Shown: positions 42,225 through 51,672 of the stretch, in pieces
Position numbering within the stretch: position 1 is the stretch's first letter
How the letters are laid out: each line of letters opens with the position of its first letter
DNA from: Methylocystis bryophila
GTDB lineage: Bacteria > Pseudomonadota > Alphaproteobacteria > Rhizobiales > Beijerinckiaceae
Assembly: GCF_027925445.1 (NCBI RefSeq)
Contig: NZ_AP027149.1
Coordinates: 1,736,001 to 1,800,000 of the forward strand
DNA length: 64,000 nt
Direction: 5' to 3'
Translations under genes and position numbers: made by a program
The notes under the pieces: generated by a model
Database searches by the model: none
What the model was told of the DNA's origin: nothing
What the model saw: the letters and a program-made list of their open reading frames with translations, nothing else

Positions 42225-43721
42225 AGGCTGTGACTTAATTGCGAGGAGGGTGAGCGGCGTGAGATGTGGGGGGTGGCGTGCTTCTTTTTTATTGCGGCGC
42301 GCCACTGCTTTCTGGTTTTTTGCATGCGCTTAGGCGGTCTGCAGCCTCGCTTCGGTCAGGATGTTGGACGCCAGGCTAAACCAGCGCATCAAGGTCTCGA
42401 TTTTTTCCTTGCCGCGAAGCAACGGGCGGTCGAGACCGAGGTTGCGGAGTTTGGCGTGGACAAGCTCGCAGCGTGAACGGCGTCGATAGGTTCTTTTGCC
42501 CTCGTCGCTCGCCATGCGCTCGCGCCACGCGGCCACCGAAGGCGTATCGCCCGGGCGGACGAGATAGGGGTCGCGCCCTGATTTCGACTTGAGCGGCGGA
42601 CAATAAAAATCTGTGCCGGCCCGCGCCGCCGCATCGATGTCCTCCGCCGCCAGATAACCGCCGTCGACCAGATAGACCTTCGCGCGCCGCCCATAGGTCG
42701 TTTCGATCCTTTGCGCCATCGGTTCGGCCAAGCCCCGATCCGACCCGATCGTTTCGCACGAGACACATACGATCACGCCGGTCTCGGGCAAGCTGGTAAA
42801 CTGCACATTATAAGCAGGGCGAAAGCCGCCATCGGCCATCTTCAGGACCCGAGCCTGCGGATCGGTGGTGGAGGCGCGCGGCTCCTTTTGCCGCTCCGTT
42901 TCCTTCTTGTTGGTCTTTTGCCGCTTCTCGCGCAGCTTTTCGGCTTCGCAAAGCGCCGCCAACGCCGCTTCCACCTTCGCCTGCCGCTCGCGCGCGGCCC
43001 GTTCGCGCGCAGCCTTTTGGCGCTTGCCCGAAGCGCCGGGATCGTCGTCTTCGTCCTTGGACAGGCGCTCCACCAGCGCCTTGGCCTTCGCCAATTCACT
43101 TTCCAGCGTCTTGCGGCGGCGGAAAGAGGCGGCTCCGGCGTTCGCGCGCAAACGCACGCCGTCCTGCGCGATTTCGCCGAGACTGATCACGCCGGCCACC
43201 GAAAGGCTGGCCACATGCTCGGCCAGCAGCCGGCCGATCAGATCGCCGCGCTGGCTGCGAAACTCCGACAGAAGCCGATGATTGACGCTCACGCCGCCGC
43301 ACAGCCAGCGAAAGGCGACGGCGCACTCGCACAATTGCGCCAGCGCCCGCGCGCTGCCGACGCCCCGCGCGGTCGCATAAAGCCACAGCGCCAGCAAAAG
43401 ATGCAGCGAGGTTTGCGGCATGCCCGGCGCGCCCTCGCGCGATTTCACATCCGCTTCGAGGACGGAAAGATCGACCTTCGCGGCATATGCCCAGATGATC
43501 CGCGCCGGATGATCCTCGTCAATCAAGGCGTCGAGGTCGCAAACCTGTAAGCTCACCTGATCGCGCACCGGCTCCCGAAGCCGGGCGCGGCCTGTTGTTT
43601 TCGCCGCGCACGCATCAACAACGGGAAGATCATCAAAAAGCTCGCCCACGACTCATGCTCCCTGGAAGGAATCCAGCGAATCACGAGTTGTGGGCGTCAG
43701 CAATCGAAAAAGTCACAGCCT
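42225..43721. mobile_element. IS1182-like insertion sequence, complete, 1497 bp
   Basis: Terminal inverted repeats AGGCTGTGACTT (42225-42236) and AAGTCACAGCCT (43710-43721), 12 of 12. A 5-bp direct repeat CTCAG flanks both ends (42220-42224 and 43722-43726), a target duplication. One transposase gene inside on the minus strand. Perfect ends, an intact frame and clean target repeats suggest a recent insertion. Confidence 0.9.
42330..43649 (-). CDS. IS1182-family transposase (DUF772 plus DDE domain)
   Basis: A 439-residue transposase. The N-terminal DUF772 part (DEDHPARIIWAYAAKVDLSV, ALWLYATARGVGSARALAQL, FRWLCGG) is followed by a charged coiled segment rich in Lys, Arg and Glu (around 190-265) and a DDE/IS4-like domain (QDGVRLRANA with the first Asp, YLVDGGYLAAEDID with the second, and the C-terminal RRSRCELVHAKLRNLGLDR with the Glu). 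The frame is intact. ATG 43649 lies 72 bp inside the right end. Confidence 0.92.
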   Translation of the reverse strand: MGELFDDLPVVDACAAKTTGRARLREPVRDQVSLQVCDLDALIDEDHPARIIWAYAAKVDLSVLEADVKSREGAPGMPQTSLHLLLALWLYATARGVGSARALAQLCECAVAFRWLCGGVSVNHRLLSEFRSQRGDLIGRLLAEHVASLSVAGVISLGEIAQDGVRLRANAGAASFRRRKTLESELAKAKALVERLSKDEDDDPGASGKRQKAARERAARERQAKVEAALAALCEAEKLREKRQKTNKKETERQKEPRASTTDPQARVLKMADGGFRPAYNVQFTSLPETGVIVCVSCETIGSDRGLAEPMAQRIETTYGRRAKVYLVDGGYLAAEDIDAAARAGTDFYCPPLKSKSGRDPYLVRPGDTPSVAAWRERMASDEGKRTYRRRSRCELVHAKLRNLGLDRPLLRGKEKIETLMRWFSLASNILTEARLQTA

Positions 43722-43845
43722 CTCAGGATGAGGCTCGGGCAAAAGACCGCTCACCCGATCGTCCTGTCTCGAGCCCCGGCCGCATTGACAAGCGCCGCCG
43801 CCCGCCGCATTCCCCTCGCCATTCTTCCCACGCGAGGCGGCGACA

Positions 43846-44757
43846 ATGGCCAGGATCTTCATCGACGGCGACTCGGGCACGACCGGGCTCGAGATTCGGG
43901 AGCGACTCGCCGGCCGCGCCGGCATTGAGATTGTCTCGATCGCGCCGGAGCGGCGCAAGGATCCCGAGGCCAAGCGCGAGCTGCTGGCGAGTGTCGATCT
44001 GGCGATCCTCTGCCTGCCGGACGACGCGGCGCGCGAGACGGTCGCGCTTTGCGATCGGCTGGGAGAGGGCGCGCCCCGCCTCCTCGACGCCTCGACCGCC
44101 CATCGCGTTCAGGCCGGCTGGGTCTATGGCTTCGCCGAGCTTTCGGCCGATCAGCCGCAAAAAATCGCCGCCGCCCGCCGTGTCGCCAATCCGGGCTGCT
44201 ATGCGACGGGCGCGATCGCGCTGCTCGCGCCGCTTGTCGCGGCCGGGCTCGTCGCGCGCGACGCGCCGCTGACGATCAATGCGGTTTCCGGCTATTCGGG
44301 CGGCGGCAAGAAGATGATCGAGGCCTATGAGGCTAGCGCGGCCCCGCCTTTCGAGCTCTACGCGCTGGGGCTCGATCACAAGCACCTGCCCGAAATCACA
44401 GCCCATGCGGGGCTGACGCGGGCGCCCCTCTTCGTGCCTTCCGTCGGCAATTTTCGGCAGGGTATGCTCGTCTCGATCCCGCTCTGGCTCGACGATCTGC
44501 CGGGGCGCCCCACGGGCTCGGATCTCGAGGCCGCGCTCGGGCGTCATTACGCGGGGGCGCGGTGGGTGAAGGCGCGCCCTGCTCCTGGCGACAGACTGGA
44601 CGCGACCGCGCTCAATTTCGCAGACGAAATGGAGCTCTTCGTTTACGCAGTCGAAGCGAAGCGTCAGGCGGTGCTCGTCGCGAGGCTCGACAATCTCGGC
44701 AAGGGCGCGTCGGGCGCCGCGGTCCAGAATCTCGAGCTGATGCTCGGCGCCGCCTGA
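43846..44757 (+). CDS. argC: N-acetyl-gamma-glutamyl-phosphate reductase (type 2)
   Basis: NADPH-dependent enzyme that makes N-acetylglutamate semialdehyde in arginine synthesis. 303 residues, the short type 2 ArgC. Motifs: IFIDGDSGTTGLEIRERL (nucleotide binding), DASTAHR, catalytic Cys118 in NPGCYATGAIALL, and the NAVSGYSGGGKKM loop; His in DHKHLPEI. ATG 43846 follows GAGGCGGCGAC. The IS element ends 124 bp upstream, which could have changed its promoter region. No other arg gene is adjacent. Confidence 0.95.
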   Translation: MARIFIDGDSGTTGLEIRERLAGRAGIEIVSIAPERRKDPEAKRELLASVDLAILCLPDDAARETVALCDRLGEGAPRLLDASTAHRVQAGWVYGFAELSADQPQKIAAARRVANPGCYATGAIALLAPLVAAGLVARDAPLTINAVSGYSGGGKKMIEAYEASAAPPFELYALGLDHKHLPEITAHAGLTRAPLFVPSVGNFRQGMLVSIPLWLDDLPGRPTGSDLEAALGRHYAGARWVKARPAPGDRLDATALNFADEMELFVYAVEAKRQAVLVARLDNLGKGASGAAVQNLELMLGAA

Positions 44758-44771
44758 CGGCGCTTCTTTCG

Positions 44772-45848
44772 CTATTTATCCTCGACGTAGGCTGTGGCGC
44801 CGGCGGCGTTGGCCGCCGCGACCGCCTCGGGCACGCGGGCTTCCGCGTCGCGGAAGCGGTCGACGCGCGCCATCATCATGGCCTCGAAGGCGTCATGGAC
44901 CTCTCGCAGCGACTTCGGCTTCAGCCGGCCGTTGAGGCTTGCAAAAAAGATCGACCTGTTGGCGCGCGCGGGCCGCGGCAACAGCTTGGCGGCCGAAATC
45001 TGCGGGTCCTGGTCCATCTTGGCCATGAAGCGCCGTGCGTCGTCGGGGCCAAGGAAGTGGATCAGATAGGTCTCGCCCGCGGTGAGCTGGCGCCCGATCT
45101 CCTCGGAGATCTTCGCCCCCTCGTGCTTTAGAATTTCCGCAGCGAGCACTGCAGAGAGATAAGGGTCATTGCGCAGCTTCAGAATCTCGGAGCGCGAGGC
45201 GACCGCGGGCTTCGCGGGCTCCGTCTGAGGAGCCTTCGCTTCTTGCTGGAGGTGGCGCCAGCCGAAGGCCTTCATCGCCGTCATCCAAGTCGAATCGATG
45301 AATTGGAAGAGTCCGCTCGCAGAGGAGGTGCTCGCTTTGGCTTTGAGGATGAAGCTTGATTCCTTGTCGGCGATGCTGAGCAGCAGCGCCGGATCCGAGC
45401 CGGTTTCCGCCGCCGCCTTCACGACGCGTTCGATGATCGAGCGCTGCACCTTCTGCGTCCCGAAGCGCATTAGCTCGGGGTCATAAGGCTCGGACTGGGC
45501 GAAGAGCCGACGGTCCCAAGTCTGCGCCGCCGTCTGGAGCGAGAAATCGGCGTCGAGCGGGAAATCGTCCGCCTTCGCAAGCGACAGAACAGGAGAGGGC
45601 GCGCGGGCGCTCCGTGCGAGCGGGCTCGTTCGCTTTTCCGTCGCCAAATGTGGCGCCGAGGCCGCGATGAAGATCGCCGCGGCGAGCAACCCAGCCACCG
45701 AGAGTGCGCGAAGGGCAGGGGCAAGCTTGGCCTTGCTGCGCGGGAAGCCGATCCAGCAGAAAAAGCGCTCGGCCGGCGAAATCTTGCGTTCCGGCTTCTC
45801 TAAAACCTCAGGGTACGAATAAGACCAATAGGCCTCGAACAGACTCAT
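44772..45848 (-). CDS. Membrane-anchored lytic transglycosylase-like protein
   Basis: A 358-residue protein with a cytoplasmic N-terminus of about 45 residues, a single membrane helix (LRALSVAGLLAAAIFIAASA) and a periplasmic SLT-like domain: LLSIADKESSF with the likely catalytic Glu163, then SASGLFQFIDSTWM, the GLMQ-type motif of family 1 transglycosylases. Middle and C-terminal parts are less conserved (SEEIGRQLTAGETYLIHFLG), and resemble the Slt domain used by some type IV secretion and cell-wall enzymes. It would cut peptidoglycan glycan strands. It converges with argC, 14 bp away. Confidence 0.82.
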   Translation of the reverse strand: MSLFEAYWSYSYPEVLEKPERKISPAERFFCWIGFPRSKAKLAPALRALSVAGLLAAAIFIAASAPHLATEKRTSPLARSARAPSPVLSLAKADDFPLDADFSLQTAAQTWDRRLFAQSEPYDPELMRFGTQKVQRSIIERVVKAAAETGSDPALLLSIADKESSFILKAKASTSSASGLFQFIDSTWMTAMKAFGWRHLQQEAKAPQTEPAKPAVASRSEILKLRNDPYLSAVLAAEILKHEGAKISEEIGRQLTAGETYLIHFLGPDDARRFMAKMDQDPQISAAKLLPRPARANRSIFFASLNGRLKPKSLREVHDAFEAMMMARVDRFRDAEARVPEAVAAANAAGATAYVEDK

Positions 45849-46225
45849 GCGTCGCGCCTCGTTTGTCGATTTACGGTGAATCGGACGTTAACGCGTCCAG
45901 TGGGCGAAAAATCGACAAGCGTTGCCCAGCCCGCGCCATAATCAAGGCAGGGCCGGGCGTTAGGAACATCGGCGGTTTGGAGAGGAGGGAGTTGGCTTGG
46001 CGTCGTTACGCGCGTGTCAATATGGCGTCAAAGCCGGTAGACCTCGCGCCATGAAAATCGCAAAGGGCGCTTTGGCCCAGACCAACAATGTCGAGGGTCT
46101 ATTCGAAGGGAATGCTGTTCAAAAGAGAATGCTGAAGTTGATTGAATTTGCCTGAGGGAGATTGGCGATCAGATTTTGATCTTGTTTCTTGTCGCTCGAA
46201 GAATCTCGCTCGAATATTAAGTGCT
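45849..46225. other. Intergenic region, nothing firm
   Basis: 377 bp upstream of the transglycosylase gene and downstream of bamE, both on the minus strand. It must hold the transglycosylase promoter. A 34-codon plus-strand opening (46051-46155) has no ribosome binding site. The last 80 bp before bamE are AT-rich (GATTTTGATCTTGTTTCTTG) without a terminator hairpin. No gene called. Confidence 0.5.
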
Positions 46226-46717
46226 TTAGAAAGGCATCATGTTCGAAACACTAGAGGCCGCTGACAGCATGCTCCTCACGAGATTTGTCTCGGAGCCCGC
46301 GCTCGGCGTCGCGCGGGTCTGGAAGTCGATGACCTTGCCATCCTCCAGGCTGTAATCCGCCGTGCGCTGAACCTTCTTCGCCTTGTCGAAATAGACGGCG
46401 AGGACGTGCTGGTCGACGATATGCTCGGGCATGAATGCAAGCGAGCGTTCCGAGCGCTGGCTCACATAGTACCAAGCTTCCCCGCCGATGGTTGAGGTCG
46501 TGGAGGGCGTGCCCAGAGTGGAGAGCACCTGTTGGGCGGGCATGCCCGGCTTGACCTGGGCGACCTTGCGTTCCTCATAGACGGCGCCGCGGGTGATGAC
46601 GCCGTCATAGCCGAGACAGCCGCCGAGCGGCGCCGCGAGCGCCAGAGCGATCGCCAGCCGGGCCATCGCCGCTCGGCGCGACGGGGATCGGGAAACGATG
46701 GGCAGGGCGAACGCCAT
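46226..46717 (-). CDS. bamE: BamE (SmpA/OmlA) outer-membrane lipoprotein
   Basis: Accessory subunit of the BAM complex, which inserts beta-barrel proteins in the outer membrane. 163 residues with a lipoprotein signal (MARLAIALALAAPLGGC, lipobox LGGC) and the SmpA core KPGMPAQQVLSTLGTPSTTS, GGEAWYYVSQ and HVLAVYFDKAKKV. ATG 46717 is preceded by GGAG 6-7 nt upstream; ATG 46666 would give a shorter signal. It is divergent from the DUF177 gene 164 bp away, an arrangement found in many relatives. Confidence 0.9.
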   Translation of the reverse strand: MAFALPIVSRSPSRRAAMARLAIALALAAPLGGCLGYDGVITRGAVYEERKVAQVKPGMPAQQVLSTLGTPSTTSTIGGEAWYYVSQRSERSLAFMPEHIVDQHVLAVYFDKAKKVQRTADYSLEDGKVIDFQTRATPSAGSETNLVRSMLSAASSVSNMMPF

Positions 46718-46881
46718 GAGGATCTCCGCTTCAAAACCTTAAGGACGCGTCCGAGCGACGGAACCTCGCTGAGGAAGGCCGCGTCGCTCAGAGGCTTCGC
46801 CTCGGCAGGCGTAGTCGCGCCGCCGGGCGAAAGCAAGCCGACGATGAGCGACTGGCGCCTGATTGGAGATCGCTCTACTTT

Positions 46882-47520
46882 GTGGCGAAGACGGGGCGAA
46901 GCCGGAGCGGGCGGACAGCGGTGACGAAAATCGTAAAGCAAAAAGAAAATTCGACCTCCGATCGCCGCGCCGACGCGCCGCCCTTGTCGAGGCCCCTGGC
47001 TGTGGCGAGCGTGCCCGCGGAAGGGCTCGAGATCGTGATTCGCGCAAACGAGCCCGAATGCGCGGCCCTCGCGCGCCTGAACGCGCTGCCCGGCGTGCTT
47101 TGGCTCGAGGCGCCGTTGCGCATCACGCGCATCGGGCGGGACGGCCTCAAGGTCGTCGGAGTCCTTCGGGCGGAGGTCCGTCAGACTTGCGTGGTGACGC
47201 TTGAGGAATTCGACGCGGTCATCGAGGAGCCGGTCTCCGTGCGCTTTGCCCCGCCCAAGGCGGAGGAGGGAGCCGCGCACGGCCGGCGCGAGACGCTGAC
47301 CGCCGACGACGTTATGGGTTTGGACGACGACGACGGTGCGGATCCGCTCGTTGGCGGTCACATTGATCTTGGCGCGCTGGCGGGCGAGTTTCTGACGCTT
47401 GGCCTCGATCCGCATCCCCGCAAGCCTGGCGCCCGGTTCGAGGAGCCGGCTCCCGCCATCCCCGACGACAATCCCTTCGCCGCCGTTTTGAAGCGGGGAG
47501 CGGACACAGACGACGCTTGA
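46882..47520 (+). CDS. DUF177/YceD-family protein
   Basis: A 212-residue member of the YceD family, thought to help accumulate or process 23S rRNA. The conserved part has LRITRIGRDGLKVVGVLRAE, VRQTCVVTLEEFDAVIEEPV (family CxxC-like motif reduced to a single Cys, as in alphaproteobacteria) and the acidic C-terminus DDNPFAAVLKR. The GTG start at 46882 is uncertain; GTG 46921 gives MTKIVKQKEN. Followed by plsX and fabH as in other alphaproteobacteria; the rpmF gene usual between YceD and PlsX elsewhere is absent. Confidence 0.85.
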   Translation: MAKTGRSRSGRTAVTKIVKQKENSTSDRRADAPPLSRPLAVASVPAEGLEIVIRANEPECAALARLNALPGVLWLEAPLRITRIGRDGLKVVGVLRAEVRQTCVVTLEEFDAVIEEPVSVRFAPPKAEEGAAHGRRETLTADDVMGLDDDDGADPLVGGHIDLGALAGEFLTLGLDPHPRKPGARFEEPAPAIPDDNPFAAVLKRGADTDDA

Positions 47521-47724
47521 AGGCTTAACGCGTTCTTTCGCGAGGAGTCTCTTGCGTGTGTCCCCGCCAAATGGCAAGTGACCGGCGAACAGGGAGCCGC
47601 GCGCGCATGCAGCGCCGCGGCGTCCGGCTCCAGCGCGACGATGGAACGTCCTCGCGCCGCCTCTCCGGCAGGATTTGGCGGAGCCACAGCATTGCGGCGC
47701 CGCCGCGGAGCACGGATCGAAACG

Positions 47725-48789
47725 ATGGGCAATGCTGTTCGGATCGCGGTCGACGCGATGGGAGGCGACATCGGGCCTTCCGTTACGCTGGCCGGCGCGG
47801 CTAGCGCCCTCAAAACTCATCAAAGCAGCGAGTTTCTCCTCTTTGGCGACGAGGCCGTCGTCACGGCGGAGCTCGCCAAGTTCCCCGAGCTTGCCGCGCG
47901 CGCCCGCATCATTCCCGCGAGCGTGTCGATTGGCATGGACACCAAGCCGAGCATCGCCCTGCGACAGGGTCGGCGGGTCTCCTCCATGTGGATGGCGATC
48001 GAGGCCGTAAAGAAGGGCGAGGCGGAAGTGGCCGTTTCCGCCGGCAACACCGGCGCGCTGATGGCCATGGCGACGTTCTGCCTGAGAACCATGTCGCAGA
48101 TCGACCGGCCGGCCCTTGCTTGCCTCTGGCCGACCCTGCGCGGCCATTCCGTCGTTCTCGACGTGGGCGCCGCAATCGGCGGCGACGCTGTGCATCTCGT
48201 CAATCTCGCGATCATGGGCGCGGCCATGGCGCGCATCATGCTCAATGTCGAATGTCCGCGTGTGGGTCTGCTCAATATTGGCGTCGAGGAGATTAAGGGC
48301 GTCGACCAAGTCAAGGAGGCGTCCAAGATTCTCAAGGAGCTCGAGCTCCCCATGCTCGACTATCGCGGCTTCATCGAAGGCGACCGCATCGGCTGGGGCG
48401 AGGTCGACGTCGTCGTGACCGAGGGATTTTCGGGCAATATCGCGATCAAGACGGCCGAAGGCACGGCGAAGCAATTCGCCGCCCTGCTGCGCGAGGCGTT
48501 GGGGCGCTCGCTCGTCACGAAGCTCGGCGCCTGGATTGCGCGCTCGGCCTTCACGGAGTTGAAGACGAAGATGGATCCGCGTCAGGTCAATGGCGCGGTG
48601 TTCCTGGGGCTCGAGGGCGTCGTGATCAAGAGTCACGGCGGCGCCGACGCCTTTGGTTTCGCGCGCGCGGTGGAGATCGGATGCGAGATGGTCGAGCAGG
48701 ACCTGCTGGCGCGCATTCGACAGGCCGCCACGCTCGTTGAGGGAAGAGGCGCCCCACGCGCGGCACAGGCGCAGGAAGCAGCGAAGTGA
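47725..48789 (+). CDS. plsX: Phosphate acyltransferase PlsX
   Basis: Converts acyl-ACP to acyl-phosphate for phospholipid synthesis. 354 residues: MGNAVRIAVDAMGGDIGPSV, EVAVSAGNTGALMAMATF, GLLNIGVEEIKGVDQVKEAS, VTEGFSGNIAIKTAEG and SHGGADAFGFARAVEIGCEM. The frame is open upstream to 47578, but ATG 47725 gives the family start. The stop overlaps fabH (GTGA), so the two are translated together. Confidence 0.95.
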   Translation: MGNAVRIAVDAMGGDIGPSVTLAGAASALKTHQSSEFLLFGDEAVVTAELAKFPELAARARIIPASVSIGMDTKPSIALRQGRRVSSMWMAIEAVKKGEAEVAVSAGNTGALMAMATFCLRTMSQIDRPALACLWPTLRGHSVVLDVGAAIGGDAVHLVNLAIMGAAMARIMLNVECPRVGLLNIGVEEIKGVDQVKEASKILKELELPMLDYRGFIEGDRIGWGEVDVVVTEGFSGNIAIKTAEGTAKQFAALLREALGRSLVTKLGAWIARSAFTELKTKMDPRQVNGAVFLGLEGVVIKSHGGADAFGFARAVEIGCEMVEQDLLARIRQAATLVEGRGAPRAAQAQEAAK

Positions 48790-49775
48790 CGATCAAGGAC
48801 GGGATTTTGCGCTCGGTCGTGCGGGGCGTCGGAAGCGCTCTGCCCAAAAAGACGCTCACCAATGACGACCTCGCGAAAATTGTCGATACGAGCGACGACT
48901 GGATCGTCCAGCGCACCGGCATCGAGAGGCGTCAGATCGCCGGAGAGGGCGAGACGACCTCAACGCTCGGGACAAAGGCGGCGCGCGCAGCGATGGCGCA
49001 GGCCGGATGGGCGCCCGAGGACATCGATCTCATCGTCGTGGCGACCTCCACGCCCGACAACACCTTCCCCTCCTCCGCGACGCAGATTCAGGCGGCGCTG
49101 GGCATAACGCAAGGCGTAGCCTTCGACCTTCAGGCGGTGTGCGCCGGCTTTGTGTTCGCGGTCGCCACGGCCGACAAGTTCCTGCTCTCCGGCTCGCACC
49201 GGCGCGCGCTGGTGATCGGGGCGGAGACTTTCTCGCGCATCCTCGATTGGAACGATCGCTCGACCTGCGTTCTCTTCGGCGACGGCGCCGGCGCGATCGC
49301 GCTCGAAGCTGTTCCCGGCCGCGGCGACACGCGCGATCGTGGCGTGCTCACCACGCAGATTCGTTCGGACGGACGCCATCGCGCCAAGCTTTTCGTCGAC
49401 GGCGGGCCTTCCTCGACCCAGACCGTCGGCCACCTGCGGATGGAGGGCAAAGAGGTCTTTCGTTTCGCCGTCGGGCAGGTGACGGGCGTGGTCAAGGACG
49501 CCTTCGAGGCGACGGGGCTCACGGCGGAAGATCTCGACTGGTTCGTGCCGCACCAGGCCAATCGCCGGATCATCGACATGTCGGCGCAAAAGCTCGGCAT
49601 CGCGCCCGAGAAAGTGGTCGTGACGGTCCAGGACCACGGCAATACCTCGGCCGCATCCGTGCCGCTGGCGCTCTCCGTCGCGGTCGCCGACGGACGCATC
49701 AAGCCCGGGCATCTCGTGATGCTCGAGGCCGTGGGCGGCGGCTTTACATGGGGCGCGGCGCTCTTGCGCTGGTAA
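48786..49775 (+). CDS. fabH: Beta-ketoacyl-ACP synthase III (FabH)
   Basis: Starts type II fatty acid synthesis by condensing acetyl-CoA with malonyl-ACP. 329 residues with the catalytic triad Cys119 (DLQAVCAGF), His (FVPHQANRRI) and Asn (DHGNTSAAS), plus RTGIERR near the start. GTG 48786 overlaps the plsX stop. An ihfA gene often follows in this class, but here the opposite-strand obgE comes next. Confidence 0.96.
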   Translation: MTIKDGILRSVVRGVGSALPKKTLTNDDLAKIVDTSDDWIVQRTGIERRQIAGEGETTSTLGTKAARAAMAQAGWAPEDIDLIVVATSTPDNTFPSSATQIQAALGITQGVAFDLQAVCAGFVFAVATADKFLLSGSHRRALVIGAETFSRILDWNDRSTCVLFGDGAGAIALEAVPGRGDTRDRGVLTTQIRSDGRHRAKLFVDGGPSSTQTVGHLRMEGKEVFRFAVGQVTGVVKDAFEATGLTAEDLDWFVPHQANRRIIDMSAQKLGIAPEKVVVTVQDHGNTSAASVPLALSVAVADGRIKPGHLVMLEAVGGGFTWGAALLRW

Positions 49776-49790
49776 GCCCGGAAACTCGGC

Positions 49791-50858
49791 TCACGGGCTC
49801 CAGGCCGGCGCTTCTTCTTCCGTCGTCTCAGCCGCTCCGCGTTGCGCGTCGATTTGGCGTTGGAGCGCGCGCAGCGCCTCATTGACGCCATCGCCGCTCG
49901 CCGAGGAGAGGAGCAACGGCGCTGCCGGCTTTCCGGCGATTGCCGGACCCGCCGACTTTATCGCGCGCATCAGCCTCTCGCGCTGTTTCTTGAGATGGTC
50001 GGGATCGACGGCGTCGGTCTTGGAGAGAGCGACGATCTCGGGCTTGCTCTCGAGCCCGCCGCCATAGGCCGCGAGCTCCGCCCGGACCGTTTTGTAAGCT
50101 TTGCCGGCGTGTTCGTCGGTCGCATCGATGAGATGCAGCAGCACGCGGCAGCGCTCCACATGGCCAAGAAAGCGGTCGCCGAGCCCGCGTCCTTCGTGCG
50201 CCCCCTCGATGAGGCCGGGGATATCGGCCAGCACGAACTCGCGCCCGTCGAGGTTCACGACGCCGAGACCTGGGTGGAGCGTCGTGAAGGGGTAGTCGGC
50301 GATCTTTGGCCGCGCCGCCGTGACGCGGGAAAGAAAGGTCGATTTCCCGGCGTTGGGCAGTCCGACCAGTCCGGCGTCGGCGATGAGCTTGAGACGCAGC
50401 GTGATGGCGCGCTCCTCGCCCGGCTGGCCGGGATTGGCGCGGCGCGGCGCGCGATTCGTCGAGCTCGTGAAATGGGCGTTGCCGAAGCCGCCATTGCCGC
50501 CGCGGCAGATGACGACGCGTTGGCCGACCTCGGTAAGATCCGCGATCGGCTCCTCCTCGTCCTCGACGAAAATTTGCGTGCCCACGGGGACTTTCAACAC
50601 CGCATCGGCGCCGCGAGCGCCGGCGCGGTTCTTGCCCATGCCGTGGACGCCGGTCTTGGCCTTGAAGTGCTGCTGATAGCGGTAGTCGATGAGCGTGTTG
50701 AGCCCCTCGACGCAGAGGGCGACGACATCGCCGCCGCGCCCGCCGTCGCCGCCGTCGGGCCCGCCGAACTCGATGAACTTCTCGCGCCGGAACGAGACGC
50801 AACCGGCTCCGCCGTCGCCCGAGCGCACATGCACCTTGGCCTGATCGAGGAATTTCAT
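49791..50858 (-). CDS. obgE: GTPase ObgE/CgtA
   Basis: Ribosome-assembly and stress GTPase. 355 residues: Gly-rich Obg fold (MKFLDQAKVHVRSGDGGAGC, GGPDGGDGGRGGDVV), G domain with GLPNAGKSTFLSRVT, DIPGLIEGAHEGRGLGDRFL and SKTD, and a short variable C-terminus. I chose ATG 50858 over the longer frame to 50912. The upstream acetyltransferase gene stops 10 bp before it; rplU-rpmA-GNAT-obgE share one strand, the common rplU-rpmA-obg layout with a GNAT gene inserted. Confidence 0.95.
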   Translation of the reverse strand: MKFLDQAKVHVRSGDGGAGCVSFRREKFIEFGGPDGGDGGRGGDVVALCVEGLNTLIDYRYQQHFKAKTGVHGMGKNRAGARGADAVLKVPVGTQIFVEDEEEPIADLTEVGQRVVICRGGNGGFGNAHFTSSTNRAPRRANPGQPGEERAITLRLKLIADAGLVGLPNAGKSTFLSRVTAARPKIADYPFTTLHPGLGVVNLDGREFVLADIPGLIEGAHEGRGLGDRFLGHVERCRVLLHLIDATDEHAGKAYKTVRAELAAYGGGLESKPEIVALSKTDAVDPDHLKKQRERLMRAIKSAGPAIAGKPAAPLLLSSASGDGVNEALRALQRQIDAQRGAAETTEEEAPAWSP

Positions 50859-50868
50859 CGCTTTGAGC

Positions 50869-51471
50869 TCATGAAGCGGCGCGTCTCGCCGGCAGTGCGC
50901 CATAAGGCGCATGCGCGGCGCCGCGTTTCAGCAGTGTCGTGGTCATTTGGAGCGCGCCGCCGCGCGCCGGCGCATCCGCCGTCTTCTCGCCGGTGACGAC
51001 GAAGCCGAGCTTCTCTTGCACGCGCAGCGAGGCCGTGTTCGTCGCGAGCGCCGAGGAAACGATGTGATCGAGGCTCGTGATGTTCAGGACGAGATCGACA
51101 AAGGCGCGCGCCGCCTCGGTCATGAGACCCTGGCCCCAGGCGCTGCGGGCCAGAACGAAGCCGAGATTGCCTTCGCCGCGTGTTTCGGCCCCCATCAGCG
51201 AGATCATGCCGATCGCTTCGCTTTGCTGGCGTTTGAGCGCCAGCGCGAGATGCAGCGCCGCGCCCGCGGCATTCTCTGTGCGCGCGTGCAGCACGAAGCC
51301 CTCTGCGTCGCTGCGCGCATAGGGGTAGGGGATGGCGGTCGTCTTCAGGGCGACCTCGGGATCGTTGCAATAACGCGCGATCGCATCGGCGTCGGCGGCG
51401 CGCGGCCAGCGCAGCCACAGCCGCCGGGTCTCCAGCCTGAAAATGTCGTCGCGCGTGATCTCGGGGAACAT
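50869..51471 (-). CDS. GNAT-family N-acetyltransferase (RimJ/RimL type)
   Basis: A 200-residue GNAT enzyme. Motifs: LETRRLWLRWPRAADADAIA (start of the acetyl-CoA fold), IGMISLMGAETRGEGNLGFV, the pyrophosphate-binding ARSAWGQGLMTEAARAFVDL (Q/R-x-x-G-x-A type loop as WGQGLMTEA), and ATNTASLRVQEKLGF, typical of RimJ/RimL. It acetylates an amine, perhaps the N-terminus of a ribosomal protein, but the substrate is unknown. It lies between rpmA and obgE and may be co-transcribed with obgE (10-bp gap). Confidence 0.9.
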   Translation of the reverse strand: MFPEITRDDIFRLETRRLWLRWPRAADADAIARYCNDPEVALKTTAIPYPYARSDAEGFVLHARTENAAGAALHLALALKRQQSEAIGMISLMGAETRGEGNLGFVLARSAWGQGLMTEAARAFVDLVLNITSLDHIVSSALATNTASLRVQEKLGFVVTGEKTADAPARGGALQMTTTLLKRGAAHAPYGALPARRAAS

Positions 51472-51672
51472 CTATAAGCTCCAAGCAGGAACCGAATCGG
51501 TTCGGAAACGAAAAAGCTGGACTTGGCTTTCCGTTCCCCGCGGGTCTTTTTTCGACCCTTAATCGGACTGCGCCAGGAGCTCTGCTCTTAAGCTTTGGGA
51601 CTTTTTAGACTTAACGAAGATCCCAAACGTCCGCCGGGGGTTGGAGCCGGCGGAACGTCTTAGACTCCCGCC

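Noticed and set aside
46051..46155. 34-codon plus-strand frame between bamE and the transglycosylase
   Set aside because: No ribosome binding site and no hydrophobic or conserved features.
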